This document shows positions 17,105-25,808 of a DNA stretch of 64,000 bases, piece by piece. The notes beneath the pieces were generated by a model. That model saw nothing but the letters and a program-made list of their open reading frames with translations. It ran no database searches and was not told the origin of the DNA. Origin of the DNA: Deinococcus metalli (GTDB lineage: Bacteria > Deinococcota > Deinococci > Deinococcales > Deinococcaceae); the NCBI RefSeq assembly GCF_014201805.1, contig NZ_JACHFK010000002.1, forward strand, positions 124,001-188,000. The letters are read 5' to 3'. The first letter of the stretch is position 1. Each line of letters begins with the position of its first letter. The translations under genes were made by a program, and so were the position numbers.

Positions 17105-17964
17105 CAGTCCTTCACCGCCCCGCCGGCGATCCCGGCCACGAAGTGGCGTTGCAGCGCCAGGAACAGCGCCAGGAACGGCACGGTGGCGATCGCGGTACCG
17201 ACCATGATGCCGCCCCACGACACGCGCGTCAGGCCCACCAGCGTGCCCAGCGCGACCGGCATGGTGTAGGAGTCCTTCTGCGTCAGGACGATCAGCGGCC
17301 ACAGGTAGTCGTTCCACGACGCCAGGAACAGCAGGATCGCCAGCGCCGCCAGGGCCGGGCGCACGACCGGCAGCGCGACCTGCCAGAAGATGCGGAACTC
17401 GCCCGCGCCGTCGATGCGCGCCGCGTGCAGCAGGTCGGTCGGCACGGTCAGGAAGGCCTGACGCATGTAGAAGATGCCGATGGTGTTCGCCAGCGAGGGC
17501 AGAATCACCGCCTGGATGGTGTTGCTCATCTTCAGGTCACGGGCGACCAGGATGAACTGCGGGATGATCGTCACGAAGGCCGGAATGGTCAGCGTGGCGA
17601 CGATGATGCCGAACAGCACGTTCTTGCCCCGGAAATCGTACTTGGCGAACGCGAAGCCGCCCATGCTGGTCAGCAGCATGCTCAGCACGGTGTACACGCT
17701 GGCGATCACGACCGAGTTCAGCAGCGCGCGCAGGAAGTTCGTGTCGGCCTGCAGGCCCCGGAAGTTCTCGCCGAAGCTGCCGCCGAACCACAGCGGCGGC
17801 GCCGGGCTGAAGATCGCGGTCTCCGGGTGGGTGCTGAACACCAGCATCATCCACAGCGGGGCCAGAAACACCAGCGCCAGCGGAATCAGGATGACGTGCA
17901 GCAGGGCGGTGTTGCGGCGGTCACGCGCCGACTGCCCGCGCGGATCACGCGGCAGGGCGGTCAC
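17104..17964 (-). CDS. Sugar ABC transporter permease (MalG/GanQ type)
   Basis: A 286-residue carbohydrate permease of the CUT1 class, MalG-like subunit. It has six transmembrane segments and the EAA loop ARIDGAGEFRIFWQVALPVVRPALA near residue 195, which binds the ATPase. FVTIIPQFILVARDLKMSNT is a typical MalG-type periplasmic turn. The start is a GTG overlapping the previous permease stop (GTGA). The operon has no ATP-binding gene, as usual for CUT1 systems that share an MsmK/UgpC-like ATPase encoded elsewhere. Confidence 0.92.
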   Translation of the reverse strand: MTALPRDPRGQSARDRRNTALLHVILIPLALVFLAPLWMMLVFSTHPETAIFSPAPPLWFGGSFGENFRGLQADTNFLRALLNSVVIASVYTVLSMLLTSMGGFAFAKYDFRGKNVLFGIIVATLTIPAFVTIIPQFILVARDLKMSNTIQAVILPSLANTIGIFYMRQAFLTVPTDLLHAARIDGAGEFRIFWQVALPVVRPALAALAILLFLASWNDYLWPLIVLTQKDSYTMPVALGTLVGLTRVSWGGIMVGTAIATVPFLALFLALQRHFVAGIAGGAVKD

Positions 17965-18863
17965 TGTTCCCGCCCGAACAGGCGCAGCTGCACCGCGCTG
18001 AAGATCGCCGCCAGGGCTGCCACGGTGTAGGCGATCGCGCTGGCATAGCCGAAGTTGAACGACCGGAAGCCCTGCTGGTACAGGTACGTGCCGAGCGTCA
18101 TGGTGGCGTTGCCGGGGCCGCTGTTGGTGATCAGGGCGGGCTCGGTGAACAGTTGCAGCGTGCCGATCACGCTCAGCACCAGGCAGAACAGCAGGCTGGG
18201 GCGCAGCAGCGGCAGCGTGATCCGCCAGAACTGCTGCCACGGCGTCGCGCCGTCGAGCGAGGCGGCCTCGTACACGTCCTCGGGAATGCCCTGCAACCCC
18301 GCGAGCAGGATGATGGCGTTGTAGCCGGTCCAGCGCCACGTCATGGCCAGGATCAGCACCGTCATGGCGGGGCCAGCCTGGTTCAGCCAGTCCACGCCCG
18401 GCAGGCCGACGCCGTGCAGGGCGCGGTTCACCATGCCGTAGTCGGTGTTGAACAGCAGCCGGAACACCGCCGAGTACGCCACGGTGCCCACCACCAGCGG
18501 CGCGAAGAACGCGAAGCGGAACAGGCCCGCCGCGCGCAGCAGGCGGCTGTTCAGGGCCACGGCCAGCGCGGTCGCCAGCGACAGCATGACCGGCACCTGG
18601 ATCACCAGGATCAGCAGCGTGTTCTTCAGGGCGGTGCCGAAGAAATCGTCACTGACCAGACGCGACCAGTTGCTCAGGCCGTAGGGGGCCACGGCGCCCA
18701 GGCGCGAGTCCTTGAAGGACATCAGGAAGGAACTCACGATCGGCCACGCCCAGAAGCTCAGGAAGATCAGCAGGTACGGCAGCAGAAACAGGTACGGCGC
18801 GAGCGGCGAGCGGGGCCGGGAGCGGGCGCGCGCCGCTCGCTGCGGGGACACGGTGGTGGTCAT
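17961..18863 (-). CDS. Sugar ABC transporter permease (MalF/GanP type)
   Basis: A 300-residue CUT1 permease partnered with the MalG-like subunit. Six transmembrane segments are visible after a basic N-terminus (RAARARSRPRSPLAPY). The EAA loop ASLDGATPWQQFWRITLPLLRPSL lies near residue 215, and a TLQLFTEPALITNSGPGNATMTLG stretch is characteristic. I start at the ATG at 18863, because AGGAG lies 8 bases before it; an in-frame ATG ten codons earlier lacks a ribosome site. It is 72 bases downstream of the binding-protein gene. Confidence 0.92.
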   Translation of the reverse strand: MTTTVSPQRAARARSRPRSPLAPYLFLLPYLLIFLSFWAWPIVSSFLMSFKDSRLGAVAPYGLSNWSRLVSDDFFGTALKNTLLILVIQVPVMLSLATALAVALNSRLLRAAGLFRFAFFAPLVVGTVAYSAVFRLLFNTDYGMVNRALHGVGLPGVDWLNQAGPAMTVLILAMTWRWTGYNAIILLAGLQGIPEDVYEAASLDGATPWQQFWRITLPLLRPSLLFCLVLSVIGTLQLFTEPALITNSGPGNATMTLGTYLYQQGFRSFNFGYASAIAYTVAALAAIFSAVQLRLFGREQ

Positions 18864-18935
18864 CGGTGGCAACTCCTGTGGCAAAAACGGCAAGGGGACG
18901 CGGCCGTACAGCTCGCCGCGCCCCCGCCTTGGTGC

Positions 18936-20225
18936 TTACTTCGCGACGGGCAGGCCGGTGGCGCTGCTGATCTTCTTCGCGGCGTCGTTCAGCGCGTCCT
19001 GCGCGGTCTTGTACTTGCCCTTGATGTAGTCCGCCTGCACCACGATCATCACCTGGCGAGCGTCCTGGAAGTACTGGGTGCCGCGCGCCTGGGGCACGTC
19101 ACCGAGGGTGTCCAGGATGGTCTGCCAGACCTTCTGGTTGCCCCAGTACGCCTGCGGCTGGGCCACGTACGGGTCCTTGGCAGCCGACAGCAGGCTGGGC
19201 ACCAGGCCCTCGCCCTTGAGCATGGCCACCTGACCGCCCGTGGTCGCCAGGGCGTTCTGGATGAAGGCGTAGGCGGCCTCCTTGTTCTTGCTGCTGGCGG
19301 GCAGGGCCAGGGCGCTGCCGCCCAGGTTCGCGGCGCGCACGCCGCCGGCCTTGCTGGCGGGCATGGGGTACACGCCCCACTTGCCCTTCTGGTCCGGGGC
19401 GTTGGTGCGGATGGTGCCCTCGTACCACGCGCCGAACATGGCGCTGGCGAGCTTGTTCGCCTTGAAGGCCGTGATCTGGCCGCCCCAGTCGGAGGTCATC
19501 ACGACGTTATTGGCGTACAGCTTCTTGACGGTGTCCAGCGCCTGCACGCAGCCGCTCTTGGCGACCGTGACCTGGGTGGCGCTGTTGTCGAAGTAGAAGC
19601 AGCCGTTCTGGTTGGCGAGCATGCGGAACCACTCGTCGTCCTGGCCGTTGCCGACCGCGCCCATCTTGACGCTGCCGCCGAACTTCGCGTTGACCTTCTT
19701 GCCGGCCGCGATGAAGTCGTCCCAGGTCTTGATGGCGGTGGGGTTCACGCCGGCCTGCTGGTACAGGTCGCGGCGGTAGAAGATCACGACGGGGCCGGAG
19801 TCCCACGGCATCGCGTAGCGTTTCCCGCCGGCCATCAGTTCCGTCCACTTGAAGGCCGGGAACTGCGCGGCGATCTTGTCGGCGCCCAGGGTGTTCAGGT
19901 CGGTGAAGCAGTCGGGGAAGCGCGCCCAGAAGACCTCGGCCTCGTTGTTCTCGATGGAGTACACGTCGGGCAGGTCGGCGCCGCCGGCGGCGCAGCCGGC
20001 CAGGCCGCGGTCGTAGGTGTTCTGGTTGCCCAGGTCGACCACGTTCACCTTCACGTTCGGGTACTTGGCGTTGAAGCTGGGGATGGTGGACTGCAGGGCC
20101 TTGGCGGCGACGTCCCACGACCACACGGTCACGGTGCCCGACAGGGCGCTGCCCTGGGCGGACGCGCCGGAGATGGCGGTCAGGCTGGCGAGGGTGAGGG
20201 CGGTCAGCAACGCGGTCTTCTTCAT
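18936..20225 (-). CDS. Sugar ABC transporter substrate-binding protein (CUT1)
   Basis: A 429-residue periplasmic sugar receptor (SBP_bac_1 family) with signal peptide MKKTALLTALTLASLTAISG...AQG. It reads VTVWSWDVAAKALQSTIPSFNAKYPNVKVNVVD near residue 33, a standard oligosaccharide-binding opening, and four Cys (in the regions GLAGCAAGG, PDCFTD, QNGCFYFD, KSGCVQ) that could pair as disulfides. With the two permeases and GH42 enzyme downstream, it probably binds a beta-galactoside. The ATG follows AAGGAGACTCC. A LacI operator candidate lies 41 bases upstream of the start. Confidence 0.93.
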   Translation of the reverse strand: MKKTALLTALTLASLTAISGASAQGSALSGTVTVWSWDVAAKALQSTIPSFNAKYPNVKVNVVDLGNQNTYDRGLAGCAAGGADLPDVYSIENNEAEVFWARFPDCFTDLNTLGADKIAAQFPAFKWTELMAGGKRYAMPWDSGPVVIFYRRDLYQQAGVNPTAIKTWDDFIAAGKKVNAKFGGSVKMGAVGNGQDDEWFRMLANQNGCFYFDNSATQVTVAKSGCVQALDTVKKLYANNVVMTSDWGGQITAFKANKLASAMFGAWYEGTIRTNAPDQKGKWGVYPMPASKAGGVRAANLGGSALALPASSKNKEAAYAFIQNALATTGGQVAMLKGEGLVPSLLSAAKDPYVAQPQAYWGNQKVWQTILDTLGDVPQARGTQYFQDARQVMIVVQADYIKGKYKTAQDALNDAAKKISSATGLPVAK

Positions 20226-20265
20226 GGAGTCTCCTTGCAGCGTGCAGATGGGTGTCCGACAGTCA

Positions 20266-20277
20266 GCAACCGGTTTC
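20266..20277. promoter_or_regulatory. LacI-type operator O1 for the beta-galactosidase operon
   Basis: GCAACCGGTTTC, with an AACCGGTT palindrome and central CpG as in LacI-family operators. An identical 12-mer occurs at 20397-20408, 131 bases away. This copy lies just upstream of the binding-protein gene. Confidence 0.75.
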
Positions 20278-20363
20278 TTGGACGGCGCCCCGGGTCCGGC
20301 GAGCGGGTCCGTGCGGAACGCTTCCACGTGGCCGGCGGAGTCTGCAGGCGGACTCCAGCGCAG

Positions 20364-20392
20364 TTGATTCTCGAACGTTCGGAGCATACATT
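20364..20392 (+). promoter_or_regulatory. Promoter of the lacI-family regulator
   Basis: TTGATT (20364-20369), 17-base spacer, TACATT (20387-20392). The start point would fall at about 20399, inside the second operator, implying autoregulation. Confidence 0.7.
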
Positions 20393-20396
20393 CTGA

Positions 20397-20408
20397 GCAA
20401 CCGGTTTC
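20397..20408. promoter_or_regulatory. LacI-type operator O2 over the regulator start point
   Basis: Identical 12-mer to 20266-20277, covering the predicted transcription start of the regulator. Two identical sites about 12.5 helical turns apart could support looping. Confidence 0.75.
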
Positions 20409-20422
20409 GCAAGGGGGAGAAC

Positions 20423-21448
20423 ATCCGCAAGAAGGCCCCGACCATCTACGACATCGCCGCGCGCGCCCAGGTGTCCGTCTCGACCGCCTCGCGCGTCCTC
20501 AACGGCCACGCCACCGTCAACGCCGAACTGCGCGCCCGCGTCGAGCAGGCCATGCAGGACCTGCGCTTTCGCCCCAACCGCATTGCCCAGACGCTGTACC
20601 ACCACCGCTCTCACACCATCGGCTGCATCCTGCCGGACATCGGCAATCCCTTCTTCTCTCAGCTGTTCCTGCAACTCGAGATCGGGGCGTTCGAACGCGG
20701 CTACACCATGATCCTGGGCAACACCGTCAGCACCCGCGACCTGGAACGCACGTACCTGCGCACCCTGGCCGAGCGGCAGGTGGACGGCCTGCTGTTCCTG
20801 GGCGGCCTCGCCAACGACGCCGCGCCGGACCCGGCCGACCTGCACCTCGTACAGGACGTGGCCGAACACCTGCCGGTGGTCGTGGTGAACGGCGACCTGC
20901 CGGGCGTGCCGCTGGCCGCCCGCGTCCGCTCGGACGAGGCGGGTGGCATGCGCGATCTGCTCTCACTGCTGCGAACCTCCGGGCACCGCGACGTGGCCTT
21001 CCTGGGCGGCCGGGCCGACGTCACGACCACCCTGGAGAAGCTGCGTGAATTCGACGCTGTCCACCCCGCGGCTCCGCCCCACTGGCGGCAGGTGACGGGC
21101 CTGACCATCGACGCCGGGCGCGAGGCGATGACCGCGCTGCTGGACGGCGGCGGCCCGCGGCCCACGGCAGCGGTGTGCATCAACGACCTCGTGGCGGCCG
21201 GGGCGCTCGCCGTGGCGCGCGACCGGGGCGTGGACGTGCCGGGCACGCTCTCGCTGGCCGGCTTCGACGACGTCTTCGTGGCGCAGGTGGTGTCGCCGCC
21301 GCTGACCAGCGTGAACCACAACTACGGCCTGCTGGCCCGCACCGCGCTGGACGCGCTGCTGGACAGCATCGACGGCAGCGCCGAGGTCCGCGACGTGGCC
21401 GTGCCGACCGTGATCGCCGAGCGCGCCTCCATCCGCCGCCTGCCCTGA
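20423..21448 (+). CDS. LacI-family transcriptional repressor
   Basis: A repressor of about 341 residues. The HTH (TIYDIAARAQVSVSTASRVLNGHATVN) is followed by the YHHRSHTIGCILPDIGNPFFSQL linker and a ribose-binding-like effector domain ending SVNHNYGLLARTALDALL. It should control the divergent beta-galactosidase/importer operon through the two 12-bp operators. The start is uncertain: no ATG, GTG or TTG lies in frame between 20252 and the HTH. A GGGGGAG ribosome site (20413-20419) precedes an ATC at 20423, which gives the expected RKKAPTIYDIA N-terminus. An ATG at 20252 would put the operator and promoter inside the gene, so I reject it. The stop lies 10 bases from the convergent neighbour. Confidence 0.88.
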   Translation: MRKKAPTIYDIAARAQVSVSTASRVLNGHATVNAELRARVEQAMQDLRFRPNRIAQTLYHHRSHTIGCILPDIGNPFFSQLFLQLEIGAFERGYTMILGNTVSTRDLERTYLRTLAERQVDGLLFLGGLANDAAPDPADLHLVQDVAEHLPVVVVNGDLPGVPLAARVRSDEAGGMRDLLSLLRTSGHRDVAFLGGRADVTTTLEKLREFDAVHPAAPPHWRQVTGLTIDAGREAMTALLDGGGPRPTAAVCINDLVAAGALAVARDRGVDVPGTLSLAGFDDVFVAQVVSPPLTSVNHNYGLLARTALDALLDSIDGSAEVRDVAVPTVIAERASIRRLP

Positions 21449-21458
21449 CGGACGTGTT

Positions 21459-22610
21459 CTACAGCGGCGCCGCGCGGCCGATGCGGTATTCGGCCTGCGC
21501 GTCGCGGCGCACCACGGTCCCGCACGCGGCGCGGTCCGCCGGCTCGGCCGCCGCACACATGCTCAGCGCGCCCGGCAGGTCGCGGTTCAGGTACAGGTAG
21601 TAGCGGGCGGCGTCGGTGTAACACGTCTGCCGCAGCGCCGGATCGGCCGCCTGGGGGCACAGCCGCTTCACGTACGGCCGGTCGAGATCCAGCGAGCCGG
21701 TCACGCGGTCGCGCGAGATGCTGGACGCGCACGCCTGCGCCGCCTCGCCCCCGGCCACCGCGCAGGTCGCGAAGGCCGCCGCCACCGTCGGGGACTTCAG
21801 GGCGATCAGGGTGCCCTGGTAGCTGTAGCACGCCACGCGGCTCACGCCCTGGACGTGGGTGCACGGCCACGCCGGGTCGTCCGCCGCGTACGTGGGCGGC
21901 GTGGGGTAGTGAAAGGCCTTCATGGTGGCCGCCACGCGGTACTCCATGAACACCCCGCCCGTGCAGAAGAACTGCTCGGTCTCCCCCGCTCCCGTCATGC
22001 GGCCGCATCCGGCGAGGGCCTGCTCGATCTCCGGCCACCCGCCGGCCCCGGCCTTGCCCATCAGGGCGCGCATCATCAGGCCGTGCCCGATGCCGTGCAC
22101 GCAGTCGGTGTACATCGCGGGGGCACCTTTGCCCTTGTACGGCGCGCACACGGCGGCCAGGTCCGCGCGGGCGTTCTCCGGCTTGCCGATGTAGAGCATC
22201 AGCACGCCGTGGTAGCACCCGCTGCCGAGCGTGTCCCCGCAGGCCTGGAGCTGCTCGCCCAGCGTGGGGTACTTCTCGGCGGTCGCGTACCCGATCTCAT
22301 GCGCGAAGGGATGGCCCTCGGAGGCGAAGGCGGGGTGCGCCGTCAGCGCCGTGGCGACCTGCAGGGCCGTGCGCGGGTCGGTGCGGGCCACGATCCGGCG
22401 CAGGGCGTGGCCCGCGCAGGTCGCGTCCTCACCGCACGCCGTCACCACGCCGTCTGCGGTCAGGGGCACCGGCGCCGGACGCGGCGCGGCCAGCAACACG
22501 CCTAGCATCACAGCCACGGCGCCCAGCGGCCACAGCAGCCACCGTGGGGGCCGCGGCCAGGCCCGCCCACCCTGCTCCCGCGTCCGCGCCACCAGCATCT
22601 GCCGCCTCAT
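21459..22610 (-). CDS. Membrane-anchored Cys/His-rich protein of unknown function
   Basis: A 383-residue protein with one N-terminal transmembrane helix (about 24-42) and an extracytoplasmic domain rich in cysteine. Short related units recur: FAHEIGY, GCYHGVLMLY, CVHGIGHGLMMRAL, FFCTGGVFMEY, CTHVQGVSRVACYSY, CASSISR, CYTDAARYY. These repeated Cys/His-Gly-hydrophobic units suggest a helical repeat fold with disulfides, or metal or heme ligands. I do not recognise the family and give no function. A TACAGT box 7 bases before the ATG indicates a leaderless transcript. Confidence 0.85.
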   Translation of the reverse strand: MRRQMLVARTREQGGRAWPRPPRWLLWPLGAVAVMLGVLLAAPRPAPVPLTADGVVTACGEDATCAGHALRRIVARTDPRTALQVATALTAHPAFASEGHPFAHEIGYATAEKYPTLGEQLQACGDTLGSGCYHGVLMLYIGKPENARADLAAVCAPYKGKGAPAMYTDCVHGIGHGLMMRALMGKAGAGGWPEIEQALAGCGRMTGAGETEQFFCTGGVFMEYRVAATMKAFHYPTPPTYAADDPAWPCTHVQGVSRVACYSYQGTLIALKSPTVAAAFATCAVAGGEAAQACASSISRDRVTGSLDLDRPYVKRLCPQAADPALRQTCYTDAARYYLYLNRDLPGALSMCAAAEPADRAACGTVVRRDAQAEYRIGRAAPL

Positions 22611-22617
22611 CGCCCCA

Positions 22618-22623
22618 ACTGTA
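22618..22623 (-). promoter_or_regulatory. Leaderless-type -10 box
   Basis: TACAGT on the minus strand, 7 bases before the ATG at 22610; there is no space for a ribosome site. Confidence 0.6.
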
Positions 22624-22787
22624 GCGGAGACGTGTGAGGGCTGTCCCGGCCGGCCTGGCCTTCACGAAGGCGGGCTGGCCCGGCGGTCAGGCGGCGGTCA
22701 GAGCGCGTTCCCTACGCTCGGTCCAGCCGGTTCCGGTCGTGGAAACCGTGGCCTCCCGCTCCTGCCCTGTGCCTGAGGTTCGCCCGC

Positions 22788-23879
22788 ATGTCGACCCCCC
22801 GCTCCGCCCCCGCCGTGGCCCGTGTCCGGGCCGTCCTGCTGAGTGCCCTGCTGATGTCGTGCGCGGCCCCGCCGGCCAGCACGCCCACGACCCCCGCCAC
22901 GCCCGACAGCCCGGTTCCCCCGCCGGTGGTCTCTCCGGCACAGACCTCGCCGCTGGCGTGGTCGGCGCTGGCGCCGAGCCCCACCACGCTGTACGAGGGC
23001 CAGGGCACGGCAGCGGAGGGCCGCCTGTACGTGATCGGCGGCTTCGACCACAACGACGGCCAGGACCCCATCGCCACGGCCGCCGTGCATGTCTACGACC
23101 CGGCCACCGACACCTGGACCACCCGGCACGACGCCCCGGAAGCGATCACGCACGCGGGCGTGGCCGCAGACGGCCAGGACCTGTACGTGGCGGGCGGCTT
23201 CATCGGAGATCATCCGGGTCCGGACACGGACCACGTCTGGCGGTACGACACCCGGGCGGATACGTGGACGGCCATGCCGCCACTGCCCAGTCCGCGCGGC
23301 GCCGGCGCCCTGGTCCGGGTGGGGCGGACCCTGCACTACGTCGGCGGCACGGAGCGCGACGCCTCGGGCACCGATGTCCGCGACGACGCGGACCACTTCG
23401 TGCTGTCCCTGGACGCACCGACCATGTGGCACACGGCGGCGCCGCTGCCCCGGGCCCGCAACCACCTGGGCGCGGCGGTGCTGGACGGCGTGATCTACGT
23501 CGTCGGCGGACAGCACCTGGGCGACGAAGCGTACGGCGACGTGACGGAAGTAGAGCGCTACGATTCCGCGACGGACACGTGGACAGCGGTCGCGCCGCTG
23601 CCGGTCCCGCTCGGGCACGTCTCGGCGTCCACGGTGGTGTGGAACTCGAAGGTGCTGGCCATCGGCGGCGTGACCACCGCCACGCACGCCGGCGCCATCG
23701 AGGGCGAGGAGGTCGGCAGCGTGTTCGCCTACGACCCGGCCACCAACACGTGGTCGGCCCTGACGTCCCTGCCCGGACCGCGGCAGTCGCCGGTGGCGGA
23801 CGTGATCGGCGGCGCGCTGATCGTCACGACCGGCTCCACCGCCCAGGGACCCGTTGCCGACACCTGGCAGGGCCGCTGA
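22788..23879 (+). CDS. Kelch-repeat lipoprotein
   Basis: A 363-residue predicted lipoprotein: signal peptide with lipobox LMSC (lipidated Cys at about residue 25), a Thr/Pro-rich tether (26-55), then five or more kelch blades. Each blade has a GG turn and a downstream W (LYVIGGFDHNDG, LYVAGGFIGDH, LHYVGGTERD, IYVVGGQHLG, VLAIGGVTT; VYDPATDTWTT, RYDTRADTWTA, YDSATDTWTAV, YDPATNTWSAL). This predicts a beta-propeller at the cell surface, probably for protein or carbohydrate binding. It has no operon partner: neighbours run on the opposite strand. Confidence 0.9.
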   Translation: MSTPRSAPAVARVRAVLLSALLMSCAAPPASTPTTPATPDSPVPPPVVSPAQTSPLAWSALAPSPTTLYEGQGTAAEGRLYVIGGFDHNDGQDPIATAAVHVYDPATDTWTTRHDAPEAITHAGVAADGQDLYVAGGFIGDHPGPDTDHVWRYDTRADTWTAMPPLPSPRGAGALVRVGRTLHYVGGTERDASGTDVRDDADHFVLSLDAPTMWHTAAPLPRARNHLGAAVLDGVIYVVGGQHLGDEAYGDVTEVERYDSATDTWTAVAPLPVPLGHVSASTVVWNSKVLAIGGVTTATHAGAIEGEEVGSVFAYDPATNTWSALTSLPGPRQSPVADVIGGALIVTTGSTAQGPVADTWQGR

Positions 23880-24097
23880 CCGCAGTGGGGGTCCCCCGCC
23901 GTCTCAACGTGGCGTTGAGCACCGATCAGGGCGCCGTCAGGCGGGTCCCGCCACACTGGTCAGTATGATCTGGCCCTCCTTCTCCTCGGCCCGCCGGTGG
24001 TGGCCCACGCTCCGGCGTCGCTCCCGTCCCTCTCCCCGGACACGCGGGGTCCGCACCCTGGTGGACGCCGAAAACATCGACGACTAGGCCCTGGCGC

Positions 24098-25222
24098 TCA
24101 CGGCGCGTGGTACGAGATCCGGTACACCACTCCGTTGCCGTCGTCGGTGAGGAGCAGCGCGCCGTCCGGCATGACCTGCAGGTCCACCGGCCGGGCGGTG
24201 GTGGTCAGACCCTGCTGGAAGCCGCTCAGGAAGTCGGCGGTGGCGCCGGTGACCGGATCGACCGTGACCACGCGGTAGCCCGACTTCGGCTCCCGGTTCC
24301 ACGAGCCGTGCAGCGCGACGAACATCTGTCCGCGGTACGGCTCCGGGAAGGCCGCAGCGGTGTAGAAGGCCAGCCCCAGGGGGGCGGCATGCGAAGTGGT
24401 CGTCGCGAAGGCCGGGTGCGCGGCGTCGCAGTATGCCTGATCCTTCTTCCCGAAGGTCTTGTCCCACACCTGGGGCGTGCCGGCGCTGAGCGGATAGCAG
24501 TACGGCCAGCCGTAATTCCGGCCATCCTCCAGGATGTAGAAGGCCTCGGGCGGCACGTCGTTGCCCGCCAGGTCGCGGCCGTTCGCCGTAGCGTAGAGGG
24601 TGCTGCCGTACCACTCCAGGCCCACGGCGTTGCGCAGCCCGGTCGCGTAGGGGCGGCCGCCGTGGCCGTCGGCGTCGTAGACCCACACGGCCGCGCGTTT
24701 GGGGTCGCTCTCCTCGCAGACGTTGCAGGTGCTGCCCACCGCCACGTACATGCGGTCGTCCGGACCGAACACCACCGTGCGGGTGGAGTGCTGGCCGCCC
24801 GGGGGCAGATCGACGAGGTTCTCCGGCGCGGCGCGGGCGGTCACGTCGCCCGGCTGGTAGGGGTACCGCCGCACCGCGTCCGTGGTCGCCACGTACAGGA
24901 AGCTGCCGTGGAAGGCCAGCCCGTGGGGGATGTTCAGGCCCTCGGCATAGACCTGCGCGGAGTCCAGCACGCCATTGCCGTCGCGGTCGAGCAGCGCCCA
25001 CACGCGCCCGGCCTGCTCGTCGCTCACGAACACGTCGCCGTTCGGGGCAAGTGCCATCAGGCGGGGTTTCTCGAACCCCGACGCGTAGACGGAGACCTGG
25101 AAGCCGGCAGGGACGGTCAGGCCCAGGTTCGGCGCGGCGGTGTCCGGGCCGCGCACGACGGCGCACGCGGTGACGGTCAGGGCACACACCATGCCGAGGC
25201 GGAGCGGTCGGGAACGGGTCAT
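24098..25222 (-). CDS. PQQ-type sugar dehydrogenase (glucose/sorbosone dehydrogenase family) lipoprotein
   Basis: A 374-residue protein of the soluble glucose/sorbosone dehydrogenase beta-propeller family, with a lipobox (LTVTAC, Cys at about 20). Features: VPAGFQVSVYASGFEKPRLMALAPNGDVFVSD at about 37-68, LNIPHGLAFHGSFLYVATTDAVRRY, GPDDRMYVAVGSTCNVC, TGLRNAVGLEW and LHGSWNREPKSGYRVV. HGSWNR and RNAVGLEW are the usual active-site-lining motifs. Four Cys (NVCEES, PYCYPLS, AYCDAAH) may form disulfides. Whether it is a true PQQ enzyme or only a related binding propeller cannot be settled from sequence. Confidence 0.85.
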   Translation of the reverse strand: MTRSRPLRLGMVCALTVTACAVVRGPDTAAPNLGLTVPAGFQVSVYASGFEKPRLMALAPNGDVFVSDEQAGRVWALLDRDGNGVLDSAQVYAEGLNIPHGLAFHGSFLYVATTDAVRRYPYQPGDVTARAAPENLVDLPPGGQHSTRTVVFGPDDRMYVAVGSTCNVCEESDPKRAAVWVYDADGHGGRPYATGLRNAVGLEWYGSTLYATANGRDLAGNDVPPEAFYILEDGRNYGWPYCYPLSAGTPQVWDKTFGKKDQAYCDAAHPAFATTTSHAAPLGLAFYTAAAFPEPYRGQMFVALHGSWNREPKSGYRVVTVDPVTGATADFLSGFQQGLTTTARPVDLQVMPDGALLLTDDGNGVVYRISYHAP

Positions 25223-25362
25223 GTCCCAGCAGACCGCCGCGACATGAAGCGGCGCGGCGACTCTCTAGAAGGCCCGATCACGTGACCTTGGGCCACCGTT
25301 CACGCCGCCGGGGCGCTGGCCTGACCGGTCCTTCCGGTGGGATCAGCGCCGGCTGGAATCGG

Positions 25363-25626
25363 TCAAGCGCCGGTCAGCGATTCGGCTGCGGGGGCCGGGT
25401 CGCGCCTGGGGACGACGCCCACGGTCCAGCCGGCCGTCAGCACGATCATCCACGCGGCGACGACGCCGCTCAGCGCCGCACCGAGCAGCACGCCGGGCAG
25501 CGCCACGTGCAGGGTGAAGAGTCCAGCTCCCACCACGACCACCAGCGCGATCAGCAGGGGCAGTGCCCGCATCAACCTGACCGCCATCCGCCAGCGCCGT
25601 TCGAACTCGGGAAGGTGAACGTCCAT
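25363..25626 (-). CDS. Small two-helix membrane protein, unknown function
   Basis: An 87-residue protein with two hydrophobic segments (about 20-40, ALPLLIALVVVVGAGLFTL, and 43-70, PGVLLGAALSGVVAAWMIVL). It has a positively charged N-terminus (PEFERRWRMAVRLMRA) and a short cytoplasmic tail. No family recognised. It is supported by a TACCGT -10-like box 5 bases before the ATG, the leaderless pattern seen elsewhere here. It stands alone between the dehydrogenase-like gene and the mannosidase. Confidence 0.6.
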   Translation of the reverse strand: MDVHLPEFERRWRMAVRLMRALPLLIALVVVVGAGLFTLHVALPGVLLGAALSGVVAAWMIVLTAGWTVGVVPRRDPAPAAESLTGA

Positions 25627-25631
25627 ACGCT

Positions 25632-25637
25632 ACGGTA
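25632..25637 (-). promoter_or_regulatory. Leaderless-type -10 box of the small membrane protein
   Basis: TACCGT on the minus strand, 5 bases before the ATG at 25626. Confidence 0.4.
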
Positions 25638-25808
25638 TCGGCCCGACGGCGGCGGTACAAGCCCGGAAGCTGACCTGCCCTTTGGAATCGGGGGGAACGC
25701 ACGCCCCCGGCGTCGCCCGGTGGGGGCACACAGGTACGTACCACGCGTGCTGCCCGGGTGCGCCACGCGCCGGCGCACTCTGCTATCACGGGGCCAAAGG
25801 AGTCCACC

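Noticed and set aside
18153..20396. A 747-codon plus-strand frame across the sugar importer
   Set aside because: Antisense shadow of the permease and binding-protein genes; composition is Gly/Gln/Val-rich without domains.
20252..20422. ATG at 20252 as the LacI-family start
   Set aside because: The extension covers the regulator's own promoter and operators and adds 57 residues before the HTH, not seen in LacI proteins.
23880..24097. A short plus-strand gene after the kelch protein
   Set aside because: The frame begins inside the kelch gene, lacks a ribosome site and has no protein-like features; I see only intergenic DNA here.
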